Shown here piece by piece: positions 22,450-31,626 of a DNA stretch of 53,643 nucleotides. Source of the DNA: a virus; IMG/VR virus record IMGVR_UViG_3300034268_000054, positions 1-53,643 of that record; one strand, written 5' to 3'. The notes beneath the pieces were generated by a model, which worked only from the letters and a program-made list of their open reading frames with translations, searched no databases and was not told where the DNA came from. Both the position numbers and the translations under genes were made by a program. Within the stretch, counting starts at the first letter, position 1. Every line of letters starts with the position of its first letter.

Positions 22450-24050
22450 TAGTTCAAGCCCTGCTCGGCGTAGTCGATCTCGAAGCCGTCAAGCTCTACA
22501 GCCTCCGAAGGAAGTTGCTTTCCGTCTATGAAGTCGATGCGGAACTGGTGGAAATTGCCAGAGAAGGATTTAGGGAGGTAGATCCATCCCGCGCCATCGG
22601 TTGCGAACGAAGAGTCTGTCAGCGACGCTCCGAACGGCTCGTTCCGAGTATTCACTGTGACCGTGACCTTGATTCCGCTCGTCCCACTGGCCATCGAATA
22701 AATCGGACGAACTCTCACAATCCGACTCGACTTTCCGGCTATCAGCTCGTAGAAGGCCGTTGTGAAGCGCGGCTTACTAGCGCTGCTGAGCGTCAGCTTC
22801 GCAACGTACTCAGAAACTTCGAGGAAGTTATTCTGATTTACTACCACGATCCCGCGGCCGGGCGTCCACTGTGCGCCGGTATCGGGAACCTGGATAAGCA
22901 TGCGAGCGCCTTCAAGAGGACCGGAGCCCGTATCTGTAATGAAGCTGAATCGACCCTCGGCGAAGTTGTAGATGAGAGTCACTCGGCGCCCGGTGTTCTG
23001 CGTTCTGTAGCACCACCACACCAGGGAGTTGGCTACGTCCGCCGCGCCGTACAGCTCCGCTCTTTCAAGGCCGATCTGAATCGAGACATCCGAGAAGCCT
23101 GTTCCGTTGTCGATCAGCGTGCGAACCATTCCGCTCGCCCCCAGCACCAGCGGGGGGCCTTCCCCTCCGCGCAATACAGTGGGACCGGCCTCTCCCCAAT
23201 AGTACGTATCGTCTCCGACCTGCACGATTGAATTGGGATACCGACAACCGGTTCCGCGAACGACAGTCCGAAATGCGAAGGGCGGACCCTCCATCCGGAC
23301 AACCGCGCGCTCCTTGAAAATCACGGCCCAATCTCCGCCAGAGCTGAGGCCCGTTACGTGACCGAAGCCGTCCTCGATTGGCTGGCGATCGGAATTAGTT
23401 AGCCAGGGCGTAGTTCCCGGCGTTCCAAAGAATCTCGGCGTGTCCGTCCCGGACCACCACACTCCGGTGGGCGTCGTGACTCCGCCTACCGAATAATGTC
23501 CAAGGAGAAGATGATTTCTGATGGAGGAGATGTAACGAGCCTTCGGGTCTGCGGCGCTCGGCGCACCAGTACCCGCGCTAACGGGAGGTGTGGTTAGGTT
23601 CGCCTTGCTGAATTTCGCATCGCCCTCCGTAAAGATCTGAATGTCATCCGCGAAGTTAGTCGCGTAGACACTAGTGCCATAGCTAGTGAACTGCCATCCG
23701 CTGATAGAGTCTGACGGAAATAGGTACGGACCTCCGGCTGCGCGCGTCCTATCCGTTTCCGTGAGCGCGTCGAGATCGACTTCGATCAACTGGTGGGGAG
23801 TCGCCCCCGCCCTGGCGAAGTAGAGCTTGTATTTATCGCCCCCAATCGAATGGGCGTGGCGCCCGCTCTGAAGTAGAGCAATCATTCCGCCCACTCCCAG
23901 GCGCGCAGTAGAAGAGGCAGCAGGAGCGGCGATGTAGTGGTTGAAGATCGGAACGACGTTACTGCATTCGATCAAGGCGCCATTGGCATTGTTGTTGAAC
24001 AGCTTTTGGTCCGGACTCAGCTCGCCGAACGGGATGAAAGTAACCGGCAT
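22449..24050 (-). CDS. Tail hub/stabilisation protein, P22 gp10-like beta-propeller (533 aa)
   Basis: Repeated four-strand blades are visible as recurring Gly/Trp/Asp patterns: LYFARAGATPHQLIEVDL; WQFTSYGTSVYATNFADD; SSGGDWAVIFKERAVVRMEG; YYWGEAGPTVLRGG; TLIYNFAEGRFSFITD. The phrase VIFKERAVVRMEGPPFAFR is typical of podovirus head-closure/nozzle proteins of the P22 gp10 or T7 gp12 kind, which extend the tail tube. The gene lies just after the adaptor, as expected. It starts at ATG 24050, one base after the adaptor stop region. Confidence 0.78.
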   Translation of the reverse strand: MPVTFIPFGELSPDQKLFNNNANGALIECSNVVPIFNHYIAAPAASSTARLGVGGMIALLQSGRHAHSIGGDKYKLYFARAGATPHQLIEVDLDALTETDRTRAAGGPYLFPSDSISGWQFTSYGTSVYATNFADDIQIFTEGDAKFSKANLTTPPVSAGTGAPSAADPKARYISSIRNHLLLGHYSVGGVTTPTGVWWSGTDTPRFFGTPGTTPWLTNSDRQPIEDGFGHVTGLSSGGDWAVIFKERAVVRMEGPPFAFRTVVRGTGCRYPNSIVQVGDDTYYWGEAGPTVLRGGEGPPLVLGASGMVRTLIDNGTGFSDVSIQIGLERAELYGAADVANSLVWWCYRTQNTGRRVTLIYNFAEGRFSFITDTGSGPLEGARMLIQVPDTGAQWTPGRGIVVVNQNNFLEVSEYVAKLTLSSASKPRFTTAFYELIAGKSSRIVRVRPIYSMASGTSGIKVTVTVNTRNEPFGASLTDSSFATDGAGWIYLPKSFSGNFHQFRIDFIDGKQLPSEAVELDGFEIDYAEQGLN

Positions 24051-24051
24051 C

Positions 24052-24762
24052 TTACAGGTGGCCTCTCAGTCTCCGAGGCGGTCCCTTCTTCTTCGTAGTC
24101 AGTCTCGTCAGCCGATTCTTTTCCTCAAGCCAGTTCCCGAGGGCGGCCTGCGCGTTGGCGGCTGCCCTATCCTCGCCCTGGTAGACTCGCGTCCAGAGGT
24201 AGTAAAGAGCCCGATGGATCGTTAGATCTTTCCCGTCCGTGAACCATTCGTTCGTGAATGCGTCCGTCATGGCGGTGCCATTGGGTTGCTTGAACGACCA
24301 CGTTGTACTGAATGAACTGATCGGAACGCCGAGATCCTTTACGTACCGGAACTTAATCTTGTCCCCGGTGTTAGTTGGGATTGGGAAGAGAAGCAGCTCG
24401 GAGCGGTAGAGAGAATAGAGTTTCGGTCCCGACCTGTCGCCCGCGCCCTCAACTCCTCCAACCCACGCCTCGATCTCGTCCGTAGAGGAGTAGTCGAGAG
24501 GCTGACCCGGGCCAGTTGCCCCAGCGGGCAAGAAGGACGGCCGGCCGATCAATTCAACGAAGTCGGCTGGCAAGGGATAGTTGTAAATTCCGGAAAGCAG
24601 ACCCACTTCGTTCCGACTTTCGTTGAAATAGAAGTGCGAAGTCGAGTTGAACTTGATCGACTCCACCATCGCTCTCATAGCTCGGTCCAACTCAGCCTGC
24701 ACCGAGTTGGGCTTCCGAACCTCATCGATGATTTGCTCCCGGACGGTGCCCCAATTGCTCAC
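24052..24762 (-). CDS. Head-tail adaptor / tail tubular protein (gp11/gp4-like, 236 aa)
   Basis: The N-terminal helical half (VREQIIDEVRKPNSVQAELDRAM) is followed by YNYPLPADFVELI, a strand-loop seen in podovirus adaptors. Further on come Leu/Phe-rich strands (YSLYRSELLLFPIPTNTGDKI), a helical end (LYYLWTRVYQGEDRAAAN) and a basic tail (TTKKKGPPRRLRGH). The adaptor sits beneath the portal and joins it to the nozzle. Size and place between capsid and propeller genes agree. GTG 24762 has CTGGAGAC upstream. Confidence 0.72.
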   Translation of the reverse strand: MSNWGTVREQIIDEVRKPNSVQAELDRAMRAMVESIKFNSTSHFYFNESRNEVGLLSGIYNYPLPADFVELIGRPSFLPAGATGPGQPLDYSSTDEIEAWVGGVEGAGDRSGPKLYSLYRSELLLFPIPTNTGDKIKFRYVKDLGVPISSFSTTWSFKQPNGTAMTDAFTNEWFTDGKDLTIHRALYYLWTRVYQGEDRAAANAQAALGNWLEEKNRLTRLTTKKKGPPRRLRGHL

Positions 24763-24870
24763 GAAAAAGTCTCCAGATACAAAAACGCGCCACGAGCGCC
24801 AGGGTCCGGGAGGAAAACCGAAGCACTCGCAGCGCGATCTTGTTCGTTCTGCGTTTAACTGGTTTACAGC

Positions 24871-25356
24871 TTACGGCCGACGCTTCAGCTCCCCGGCCTC
24901 GGTGTCGCAGGTGTACTCCAGGAACGCCTGGATGCTGCCGGCGGCGGGGGTGGCCGCGACGGCGTTGACGCGGACTTCGATCACCCAGCCTTCGCCCTTC
25001 AGGGCGCCGACCTTCAGATAGTCGCGCCACCCGGTGGTGTTCGCGATCCAGGCATTCGTCACGCCGCCGGCCCGGCCGATCTGCGTGGCGGTGATGAGCG
25101 TGTACTCGGTGCCGCCGTCGTTCTTGGTCAGAACCACGTCCAGAGTCAGCGTCTTCGATGCGTTGGAGTCGAGACTGTCGGTGATGACACCGACGTTCAG
25201 GACCTTGAAGCCCTTCGCGGGGAGTCGGTGAAACTGCACCTTGTCGCCGGTCAGGGTGAGAGTGAAGGTCTGAGTGCGCGAGATTCGCGAAATTACGCCG
25301 TCATGGTCATGAACCGGAACGTCGGCGTAGCTCTGTGCGGTATACGTCGAAGGCAT
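24871..25356 (-). CDS. Capsid-associated beta-sandwich protein, paralogue of the 33.7-kb protein (161 aa)
   Basis: A small all-beta protein. The central block TDSLDSNASKTLTLDVVL...ATQIGRAGGV matches, in order and spacing, the product of 33,696-34,196 (TALDSNASKTLTVNVNI...ATSQTPRAGGY), so the two arose by duplication. It lies 12 bp after the major capsid gene, the usual position of a decoration or head-fibre protein. No signal peptide. The short intergenic run before the adaptor gene holds nothing else I can see. Confidence 0.7.
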   Translation of the reverse strand: MPSTYTAQSYADVPVHDHDGVISRISRTQTFTLTLTGDKVQFHRLPAKGFKVLNVGVITDSLDSNASKTLTLDVVLTKNDGGTEYTLITATQIGRAGGVTNAWIANTTGWRDYLKVGALKGEGWVIEVRVNAVAATPAAGSIQAFLEYTCDTEAGELKRRP

Positions 25357-25368
25357 GTCGTCGTCTCC

Positions 25369-26535
25369 TTAGATCGTCGCCCCGGCGTCGATCCACGGCG
25401 CATAGGTCTGCTCCGCCGTGATCTGCCCACCGAAGTCAGCGTAGGTCTGAATGGCGACGACACCGTTTTCACGTTCCGTGGGCTCGCCGGGCTTCTTGTA
25501 CCGCGGCCGGGCCATGCCAACGATCGTGGTGGCGGCGATCTGGCCGATCGCGCCGAAGTCCTCGGTCTCCTTGTCCCACCGATAGCGGTTCAAGCCGTAG
25601 CCCTGCGGGGCAGAGCCGCGACCGTACGCCATGAAGAGGGACTGAGCGCCGCCAACCCAGGCGCAGCGAGTGCCGGCCGCGATCTTGCCGTTGTCGGTGC
25701 GGAGGCACGGAGGAATCCAGTCGCTCTCGAAGAACACGAAGTTGGACCACTCACCGAGGGCGTTAGTGAAGAGGGGGTTGTCGTCGATCCGCCCGCCCTT
25801 CAGCGCGTTCTGCATGGTGGTGAACCAGATCGAGTCGCTCTGCCGGAGGCTGTACACCTGCTCCGGGGACAGGAAGACGCAGAACCGATCACCGCGAGGA
25901 GTCTTCACGGGACGGATGCGCGGACGCATCAGCTTCACGAGGCGACTCGCCTGATTGAGGAGATCCACGTCGAAGTCGTCGGCCGCAGTAAGATCCTCGG
26001 CCTTCGTCTTCCTGTTCGGCCGGATGATGTACGCTGGGTTGAGCGCCTGAATGGTGTTGTGGAAATTGAACACCGGATCGTTCACCGCGGTGAAGCCGGT
26101 GGCGTGCGCATGGGCGACGAAGGCGTGCCGGTTGGCGAACCAATCGGCGAGGCCGTCAGCGCCCTCTTGAAGGGAATCCTCGTGAACGTACTGAGCGACC
26201 ATCTGCGAAGAGGTTTCGACCATGTGTCTCACCACATCAATGAAGATGGTGAACGTACTGGTCTTGTATCCCTCGCCATGCCCCTTCAGAGTCTCGTCGC
26301 CTGCACGGCCCTTGCCCTCAAGCTGGTAGCGCATCTTGGTCTGGATGCTGGCGCCGGGTCCCTTCGCCAAGTCATCCTTGATCTGAATCAGGGACGTGTC
26401 TTCCTTCCCGGTCAGACCACAATCTGGATCAAACAGCGGCTCCCGCGCACGAACCTCACGGCCCAGCGTCCGTTCCCAGACGCTAATTACCTGTGGGTCG
26501 TCAAACGGCAGCCAGTTACCGCCACTCGCGGACAT
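25369..26535 (-). CDS. Major capsid protein, N4-gp56 family (DUF4043)
   Basis: Sequence landmarks match the N4-gp56-type HK97-fold capsid proteins: LIQIKDDLAKGPGASIQTKMRYQ is split here as domain start; then LEGKGRAGDETLKGHGEGYK, the family hallmark near residue 75-95, followed by FTIFIDVVRHMVE. Downstream are RFCVFLSPEQVYSLRQS and GGAQSLFMAYGRG. At 388 aa it is of normal size. ATG 26535 is chosen, with AGAGGAAG about 9 nt upstream; the frame extends to 26577 without support. A 300-nt structured leader and an activator-dependent promoter precede it, consistent with very high late expression. Confidence 0.88.
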   Translation of the reverse strand: MSASGGNWLPFDDPQVISVWERTLGREVRAREPLFDPDCGLTGKEDTSLIQIKDDLAKGPGASIQTKMRYQLEGKGRAGDETLKGHGEGYKTSTFTIFIDVVRHMVETSSQMVAQYVHEDSLQEGADGLADWFANRHAFVAHAHATGFTAVNDPVFNFHNTIQALNPAYIIRPNRKTKAEDLTAADDFDVDLLNQASRLVKLMRPRIRPVKTPRGDRFCVFLSPEQVYSLRQSDSIWFTTMQNALKGGRIDDNPLFTNALGEWSNFVFFESDWIPPCLRTDNGKIAAGTRCAWVGGAQSLFMAYGRGSAPQGYGLNRYRWDKETEDFGAIGQIAATTIVGMARPRYKKPGEPTERENGVVAIQTYADFGGQITAEQTYAPWIDAGATI

Positions 26536-26838
26536 TAAGGCTTCCTCTTTGAAATAGGTTGAAACTTCACCGAGCAAATCGCTCGAATTAAACGACTAGT
26601 TGATCGATTCGAGTAATGCCCCAGGACGGGACGAACTTTTGATCGGCACTCGAAGCCGCTCTCTTCGCAATGGAAGAGGTTTGGTTACTTCCGGGAATCT
26701 CTGTTGTCGTACAGGTGAACGGCCGCAGGACGGCGAAGTAAAACGCGATGCGCCCGGCCCCTAGCGGCGTTGCTGCCAGAGGGCCGGGCGCTCTCCCGAT
26801 CTCATCGGGGTGGGGTGTAAGAGCCTTGCTCGATTACA
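26536..26838 (-). promoter_or_regulatory. Structured 5' leader of the capsid mRNA
   Basis: No gene is seen in these 300 bases. On the leftward transcript three hairpins can form: CCCGAT-GAG-ATCGGG near 26,797-26,811; a perfect 11-bp stem GCGCCCGGCCC/GGGCCGGGCGC (26,751-26,761 with 26,782-26,792); and CTCGAAT/ATTCGAG (26,582-26,588 with 26,607-26,613) near the ribosome-binding site. The 11-bp stem could partly terminate read-through from the scaffold gene or protect the capsid messenger. Confidence 0.55.
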
Positions 26839-26844
26839 GGAGTG

Positions 26845-26896
26845 TTTATAACATAATCGGCCGGATCGATCAAGCGGTTTGTGTCAAACGTGATAC
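26845..26896 (-). promoter_or_regulatory. Activator dyad plus promoter for the capsid operon
   Basis: Minus strand: dyad GTATCACGTTTGACAC (26896-26881), AAACCGC, TTGATC (26873-26868), 17-bp spacer, TATAAA (26850-26845). It is the strongest of the activator-type promoters by consensus. It sits in the gap between scaffold and capsid genes and should boost capsid over the terminase and portal genes upstream. Confidence 0.7.
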
Positions 26897-26898
26897 GT

Positions 26899-27834
26899 TT
26901 ACTTCCGCTTGACCCCCGTCATCTTCAGGATGTCCGTCACCTTCATTCCCTTCATCTCCTTCTCCCACTCGTCCTCCGGGAGCTGAAGCAAGCGACGGGG
27001 GTCCTGCCGGGTGGCGCGAGCCGAGGCCCCCGGCACCGCCGCCAACGTCCGACCACGGCGCTGTTGATCCTTGGCGTCGGCGATCTCTTCCCTTGGGTCG
27101 CGACGCTTGCCGCCTCCCTTGCCGGCGCCTTTGCCGCCGCCCTTGGCTGCCGGCTGCTGCACGCCCTGGCCGGTGAAGCCCCGGCGCAGCGCCATCCGCA
27201 TCACCTGCTCACCAGGGTTCAACCCCTGCTGGTGCCACCGGAGAACCCAGGCCGCGGTTTCCTTGGCGACCGCCCTGTGAATCTCCTCCTCGGTCAGGTC
27301 CGGCCGGAAGTCCCGCAGCTCCTCGATCGAAGAAGCCAGGAGGTGATGAGCCGCAGCGTCGTACAGCTCGGGCGCCTGCTCGCGGTAGGAAGCGATGGAG
27401 CCCTGTGCGGCATGAAACTGCTGGACCACAGTCTGATCCCGTTCACGCTGCGCCCGATCCTCCTCCTCCTTCTGAAGCCGCTTTTCGATCGCCGTCATCT
27501 TCCCGACGAGATGCCCGCCGAGATTCTCGTCAGGGTCCGGGATTTCCTCGTCCTCTCCCTCCGGCACATCCTGCGACCTCTGCTGCCGGCTTAGGATCTC
27601 AACAACCTGCCCGAACCGCCTTTCCAGCACGTCGTAGTTGCGCTGAAGGATTCGATGCTGCGCGGCAATCGCGTTCGGGTTGGGAGCATTCTGCCGGCGT
27701 GCCGGCTGCTCCTCGGACTGCTCCTCGAAGCCCTCACCCTCTTCCTCGCCTTCCAGAAGATCGTCATCGAAGTTCTCTTCCGGCTGATCGAAATCCTCTT
27801 CGAGGCCCATCTCTTCGCCGTCAAACTCAGCCAT
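26899..27834 (-). CDS. Capsid scaffolding protein (311 aa)
   Basis: The first 45 residues are extremely acidic (EEDFDQPEENFDDDLLEGEEEG), the middle is helical (HRILQRNYDVLERRFGQVVEIL; MTAIEKRLQKEEEDRAQRERD) and the end is basic (GGGKGAGKGGGKRRD...MKVTDILKMTGVKRK). That acidic-coiled-basic plan is typical of scaffolds, whose C-terminus binds the capsid protein. It lies between portal and capsid genes, exactly as expected. There is no enzyme motif. The start ATG 27834 has AGGATAGG-type ribosome-binding sequence. Confidence 0.78.
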   Translation of the reverse strand: MAEFDGEEMGLEEDFDQPEENFDDDLLEGEEEGEGFEEQSEEQPARRQNAPNPNAIAAQHRILQRNYDVLERRFGQVVEILSRQQRSQDVPEGEDEEIPDPDENLGGHLVGKMTAIEKRLQKEEEDRAQRERDQTVVQQFHAAQGSIASYREQAPELYDAAAHHLLASSIEELRDFRPDLTEEEIHRAVAKETAAWVLRWHQQGLNPGEQVMRMALRRGFTGQGVQQPAAKGGGKGAGKGGGKRRDPREEIADAKDQQRRGRTLAAVPGASARATRQDPRRLLQLPEDEWEKEMKGMKVTDILKMTGVKRK

Positions 27835-27856
27835 GCTTACCTATCCTCCCCTTCGG

Positions 27857-29923
27857 TTATTGTGTCTGCTGAGGCTGTTCGCCGCCGCCTTGCGACTGAT
27901 CGCCGCCCTGCGACTGCTGATATTGGGCCAGTAGCTGCTGCCCCTCCTGAGACTGCTGGAGGAACGACATCAACTGTCCGAACTGTTCCTTCTTCTGCTG
28001 GTACTCTTTGATCTTCATGCGATCAGGCTCCGAGACGTACGGCAGCCAATCGAGCACCATGTCAAACGGAATTCGATCTTGATCGACCCACTTCTCGAGA
28101 GTCCCGGTCCGCGTCAGAAAGTCGAAGAACTCCATCCGCTCTGTCGGCGACGTGGGAGCCTCATCGATCTTGATGTCGAACCGTTCGATCTCCGGCCAGG
28201 ATGCTTTCTCGGGAACGAAGCTCGCTTTCTCTTCGCCCACAATTCGGGCCACCTGCTCGGGGGAGTAGAACTCGTACATGAATCGCATAGTCAAGTGGCC
28301 GTTGCGGCGGCGATACCTGCGTAGCGCATCGAAGAAGAGAGCGAGAATCGTATTCGACGCCTCCCTGACGGACTGCACGACCGTACCCGAGATACGCCTA
28401 AGATCCTGCTGGGCTCCAGTGTCGATGCCGGTAAGACCCGCCTGCTCCCCGACGCCGGCCTCGGCGATGCTCATCAACTCGCGCTCAAAGGGCGGAAACG
28501 ACGGAGGCTGCAATAGCATGTGCTTCTGACCGGCTATGAAGCCGTCCGGTACTACGGCGCCACCTCGCGGGTTTGAAAGCTGATCGAAGAACTCGTCTAC
28601 GTCCTCGACGGCGCTCTCCTCGATAATCATGACCTGCTTCGGGCTCGTCGCCAGCCTAGTAAGCGCCAGGGACATGAACGTGTTTCGCCAATCCTGGGGT
28701 CCCTTGGCGACGTCCACGAAACCAAAGAACGTGGTACCCTCACGCGTCGCTTTCGGAATTCCGGTCATGAACTCGTAGGTAAAGCCCATCGGTCGGTCGC
28801 CATACTCAAGGATGGTTTCCCCGCACATCACAGCGTACTTATGGGCGTACCGCTTGTATTTGGCCCAATCAGTAAAATCATCCCCGGTGATCTCCAGGTA
28901 TGTGTCCTGGAATTCCCGAAGAGACTCCCTGTCCTTGAAGATCTCCATCTTAGTCTCGGCGAGGAGAAGGTCCCTGATTCTCCGCTGACGACTAGGGCTC
29001 ATGCCGGCGTACTGCTCGCCGGTAACGGTGACAACTGGCGGCTCGACTCCAGGAGGCGCCGGTAGCGTCAGTTGAACAGAGGACTCCGCCTCCGAGACAA
29101 GACCCACCAACTCGTTAATACGAACGGGAATCGCAGCCTTGTATTCGAGCGAGACATCCTTCCATTCGACCTCCATCAAGAAAACTTCCTCTTCTGCGAC
29201 GGAGTACCACCGGCCCGTTGCGATTGAAAGCCACGGCCAACGTCCTCCCGCTCGGGACCCTGCCAAGTCGAGGATTGACTCACGTCCGAAGGTGTCGAAC
29301 ATAGAGCGAGCCCGAGGGCTCACATCGCCGTACTCCTCTTCTGCCTCTGCCAGGGCGACAAACTTCCCGCAGATATGCCACCTACGATCCACAAGGTTTT
29401 GCTTTCGAGATCTGGAGTCCCAGAGCATCCACCACACCGGGACCTCTTCATCAAGGATCAGACCGCGACCATCGTCTTCGAGCGGGTCCCAATACTTGTG
29501 AGCACAGGCGTATCCAGAGGAAACGCAGGACCGAAACACCATGCTCTCTTCATGCTCGGTTTCCGACATGTCACGCTGCCACCTCATGAACTCGTCGAAT
29601 ACTCCGGCCCATCCGCCGTCCGTTCGCGACCTTCCGTACGCCTTTGGAACGTACCGCTGCATGATCTCGCGGTTAGCGATGCTATTGAGAGCAGGTAGCA
29701 CCTTGTTCATCGGCATGTGCGGGCGATCCTTCGCCTTCTGTCGCTCGACATCACCTTCTCTCCACTGCGCGTCACCGGCTACGTAGGAATTGTTCTCCTC
29801 GCACCTATCGTGGATCGACACACAGTTGTCTGCGCCCTCCGAAACCCATCGCTGAATCTTCTTCACAAGCGCGGCCTCTTCATCCTCGCTAGGCTCGCGC
29901 TTGAGAGTAGTGAACGTTCTCAT
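27857..29923 (-). CDS. Portal protein, P22-like (688 aa)
   Basis: The portal is a 12-subunit ring at one vertex through which DNA passes. The early part (RWVSEGADNCVSIHDRCEENNSYVAG; KVLPALNSIANREIMQRYVPK) and the middle (GSSGYACAHKYWD-like segment; ADNMR-free) match the P22 portal family layout rather than HK97 SPP1-type portals. The C-terminal tail is Gln-rich (SFLQQSQEGQQLLAQYQQSQ), as in P22-like barrels. ATG 29923 is three bases after the terminase stop; the frame is open back to 30034 inside terminase without reason to use it. Confidence 0.82.
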   Translation of the reverse strand: MRTFTTLKREPSEDEEAALVKKIQRWVSEGADNCVSIHDRCEENNSYVAGDAQWREGDVERQKAKDRPHMPMNKVLPALNSIANREIMQRYVPKAYGRSRTDGGWAGVFDEFMRWQRDMSETEHEESMVFRSCVSSGYACAHKYWDPLEDDGRGLILDEEVPVWWMLWDSRSRKQNLVDRRWHICGKFVALAEAEEEYGDVSPRARSMFDTFGRESILDLAGSRAGGRWPWLSIATGRWYSVAEEEVFLMEVEWKDVSLEYKAAIPVRINELVGLVSEAESSVQLTLPAPPGVEPPVVTVTGEQYAGMSPSRQRRIRDLLLAETKMEIFKDRESLREFQDTYLEITGDDFTDWAKYKRYAHKYAVMCGETILEYGDRPMGFTYEFMTGIPKATREGTTFFGFVDVAKGPQDWRNTFMSLALTRLATSPKQVMIIEESAVEDVDEFFDQLSNPRGGAVVPDGFIAGQKHMLLQPPSFPPFERELMSIAEAGVGEQAGLTGIDTGAQQDLRRISGTVVQSVREASNTILALFFDALRRYRRRNGHLTMRFMYEFYSPEQVARIVGEEKASFVPEKASWPEIERFDIKIDEAPTSPTERMEFFDFLTRTGTLEKWVDQDRIPFDMVLDWLPYVSEPDRMKIKEYQQKKEQFGQLMSFLQQSQEGQQLLAQYQQSQGGDQSQGGGEQPQQTQ

Positions 29924-29925
29924 TC

Positions 29926-31626
29926 TTATCCGGCACTCATGGCGCCGTAGCTCCTTCCGAATCGATTCCTGATCTTCTTCTTCAAGGATAGAGTGGGGTA
30001 GGAAAGAGGCCCGACCTTGGCCTCCGGCTCCCACAGCAGTGACCCGGCGTCAAGCATGTTGTCCGTGAGCGGATGTGGAAACTTACTCCATTCCTCGTCA
30101 ACGAAGTAAGAAACCAGATCGGTCAGCACGCCCTTCTCGTCAGGTCGCACAAGTCCTGGACCGCCATCCTTGACGGACACCGGAATTAGAACGTCCCCGA
30201 TCGCGGCGGGACCAGCCCACCTTTCGAATTCGCGGTCTCGCTTGCCAGAGGTGAACTTACCCGTTCGCATATTGTCCGCGCAGGCCACTACCTTGACGTA
30301 GAAGCCGCTGGCATTGAGCGCCTTTTGGATGTTCACGTCGTACGTTGACTGCCCGAAGTTCTCTACTCTGATTTCTACGACCCTCTTCCCAAGGTTCGTC
30401 CACTTGGCGAGTATCTTGAGAATCTCGTCGCCAAACTCCGGAAGCGCGGGATCGAGACGCTTCATCGAACAATCGACCCAGGAGGCTTTCTTGTCCGCGC
30501 CCAAGGCCCACACCCAAATCACCATAGGGTCTTTAACCCCGCGGCTCGGGTCGATGCAGATGTAGATGTTCTTGTTCTTGCCCCAATCATCCGGTAGACC
30601 TGGATACTTTAGTAGCCAGTCGGGTTTCAGACTTCGATCTTCGCCAGCTCGAAACGAGCAGCAGATTTGGACAGCGTACTCTGACTTGTCCTTGATCTTT
30701 GTATAGAACATGAACAGCCGAGACGGAGTGAACGGGTAAACGGGAGTACCGCCCATCGGACCCTCTCCCGGGGTCTCCAGATCCTCTCCCGGCATAATGC
30801 GGACCCGATCGGGCTCATTCTTGCACCGCTCATATACCCGCTTGGCGAGACCGCTGTCTGAATAGAACGTGTTCGTGAACATCTCCACCGGGGTGGTGAT
30901 GGCTACTGGGGTAAGGAGGACAACGCTCGCATCGTAGGTAGCGTGAAGCACTCGAAGCATGTCCTCGTTCGACACGGACTTCTTGTCTTCGATGTCATCG
31001 AAATCGATCTGGTCGAAGCGGCCTCCCGTAGGAGTGCCGTTGAAGAAGGCGTTGTACTCTAGGCTGTTGTCCTTGCGCTGCTGCGACCGCTTAACCCGTA
31101 GACCATCTTCCAGTGACCAGACTGTTTCGTTGTTTTTGGCGGCCGAGACTGGATCCTCGAAAAGCACGTCGTCACACACCACCTTCAGCAGCGTGTTAGT
31201 CTCCAGCTCCTCCTTGATGCCTCGGAAATGCTTCTTGGCAAACTTTCTCTGGAAGGAAAAGATGCACCCGGTTGAATTCGGGTAGCGAATCATCCTCTGG
31301 ATATTTCCGCACTTCGTTCTTAGGGTACTCTTTCCGGAGCCTCTGGCAGAGCCGTCGAAGCCCCCTCCATTCTCAAGCTGCCATTCAATCTGCCTGCACC
31401 AGTCGATGTAGAACTGATTGAAGTAGAGAGGCGTTCCCGTCTCGGAGTTAATGACTCGGCCGTCCGAAACAACGTCATTGATGAGGAAGAAGATATCGTT
31501 CTCGATGTACCATCTGACAGCCGTCGCCCACTCGGAGATCCTGTTGGCTTGCTTAAGACCATTCAACCAACGGCGAAGCTCTGTATAGCCCTTGATGTCA
31601 GACGGCTTCAGCAGAGCGCTCATCAT
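29926..31626 (-). CDS. terL: Terminase large subunit
   Basis: The DNA-packaging motor ATPase and headful/cos nuclease. Walker A GSARGSGKST is at about residues 92-101, Walker B FDQIDFDDIED near 205-214, and the RNase H-like nuclease domain opens with IYICIDPSRG near 352-361, followed by VVEIRVENFGQS. The length of 566 is normal. It overlaps the small subunit gene by 29 nt, so ATG 31626 is supported by coupling. It belongs with the P22-like portal downstream. Confidence 0.93.
   Translation of the reverse strand: MMSALLKPSDIKGYTELRRWLNGLKQANRISEWATAVRWYIENDIFFLINDVVSDGRVINSETGTPLYFNQFYIDWCRQIEWQLENGGGFDGSARGSGKSTLRTKCGNIQRMIRYPNSTGCIFSFQRKFAKKHFRGIKEELETNTLLKVVCDDVLFEDPVSAAKNNETVWSLEDGLRVKRSQQRKDNSLEYNAFFNGTPTGGRFDQIDFDDIEDKKSVSNEDMLRVLHATYDASVVLLTPVAITTPVEMFTNTFYSDSGLAKRVYERCKNEPDRVRIMPGEDLETPGEGPMGGTPVYPFTPSRLFMFYTKIKDKSEYAVQICCSFRAGEDRSLKPDWLLKYPGLPDDWGKNKNIYICIDPSRGVKDPMVIWVWALGADKKASWVDCSMKRLDPALPEFGDEILKILAKWTNLGKRVVEIRVENFGQSTYDVNIQKALNASGFYVKVVACADNMRTGKFTSGKRDREFERWAGPAAIGDVLIPVSVKDGGPGLVRPDEKGVLTDLVSYFVDEEWSKFPHPLTDNMLDAGSLLWEPEAKVGPLSYPTLSLKKKIRNRFGRSYGAMSAG

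Noticed and set aside
25228-26538. 436-codon plus-strand open frame
   Set aside because: Antisense to the major capsid gene, whose identity is secure from its family hallmark.
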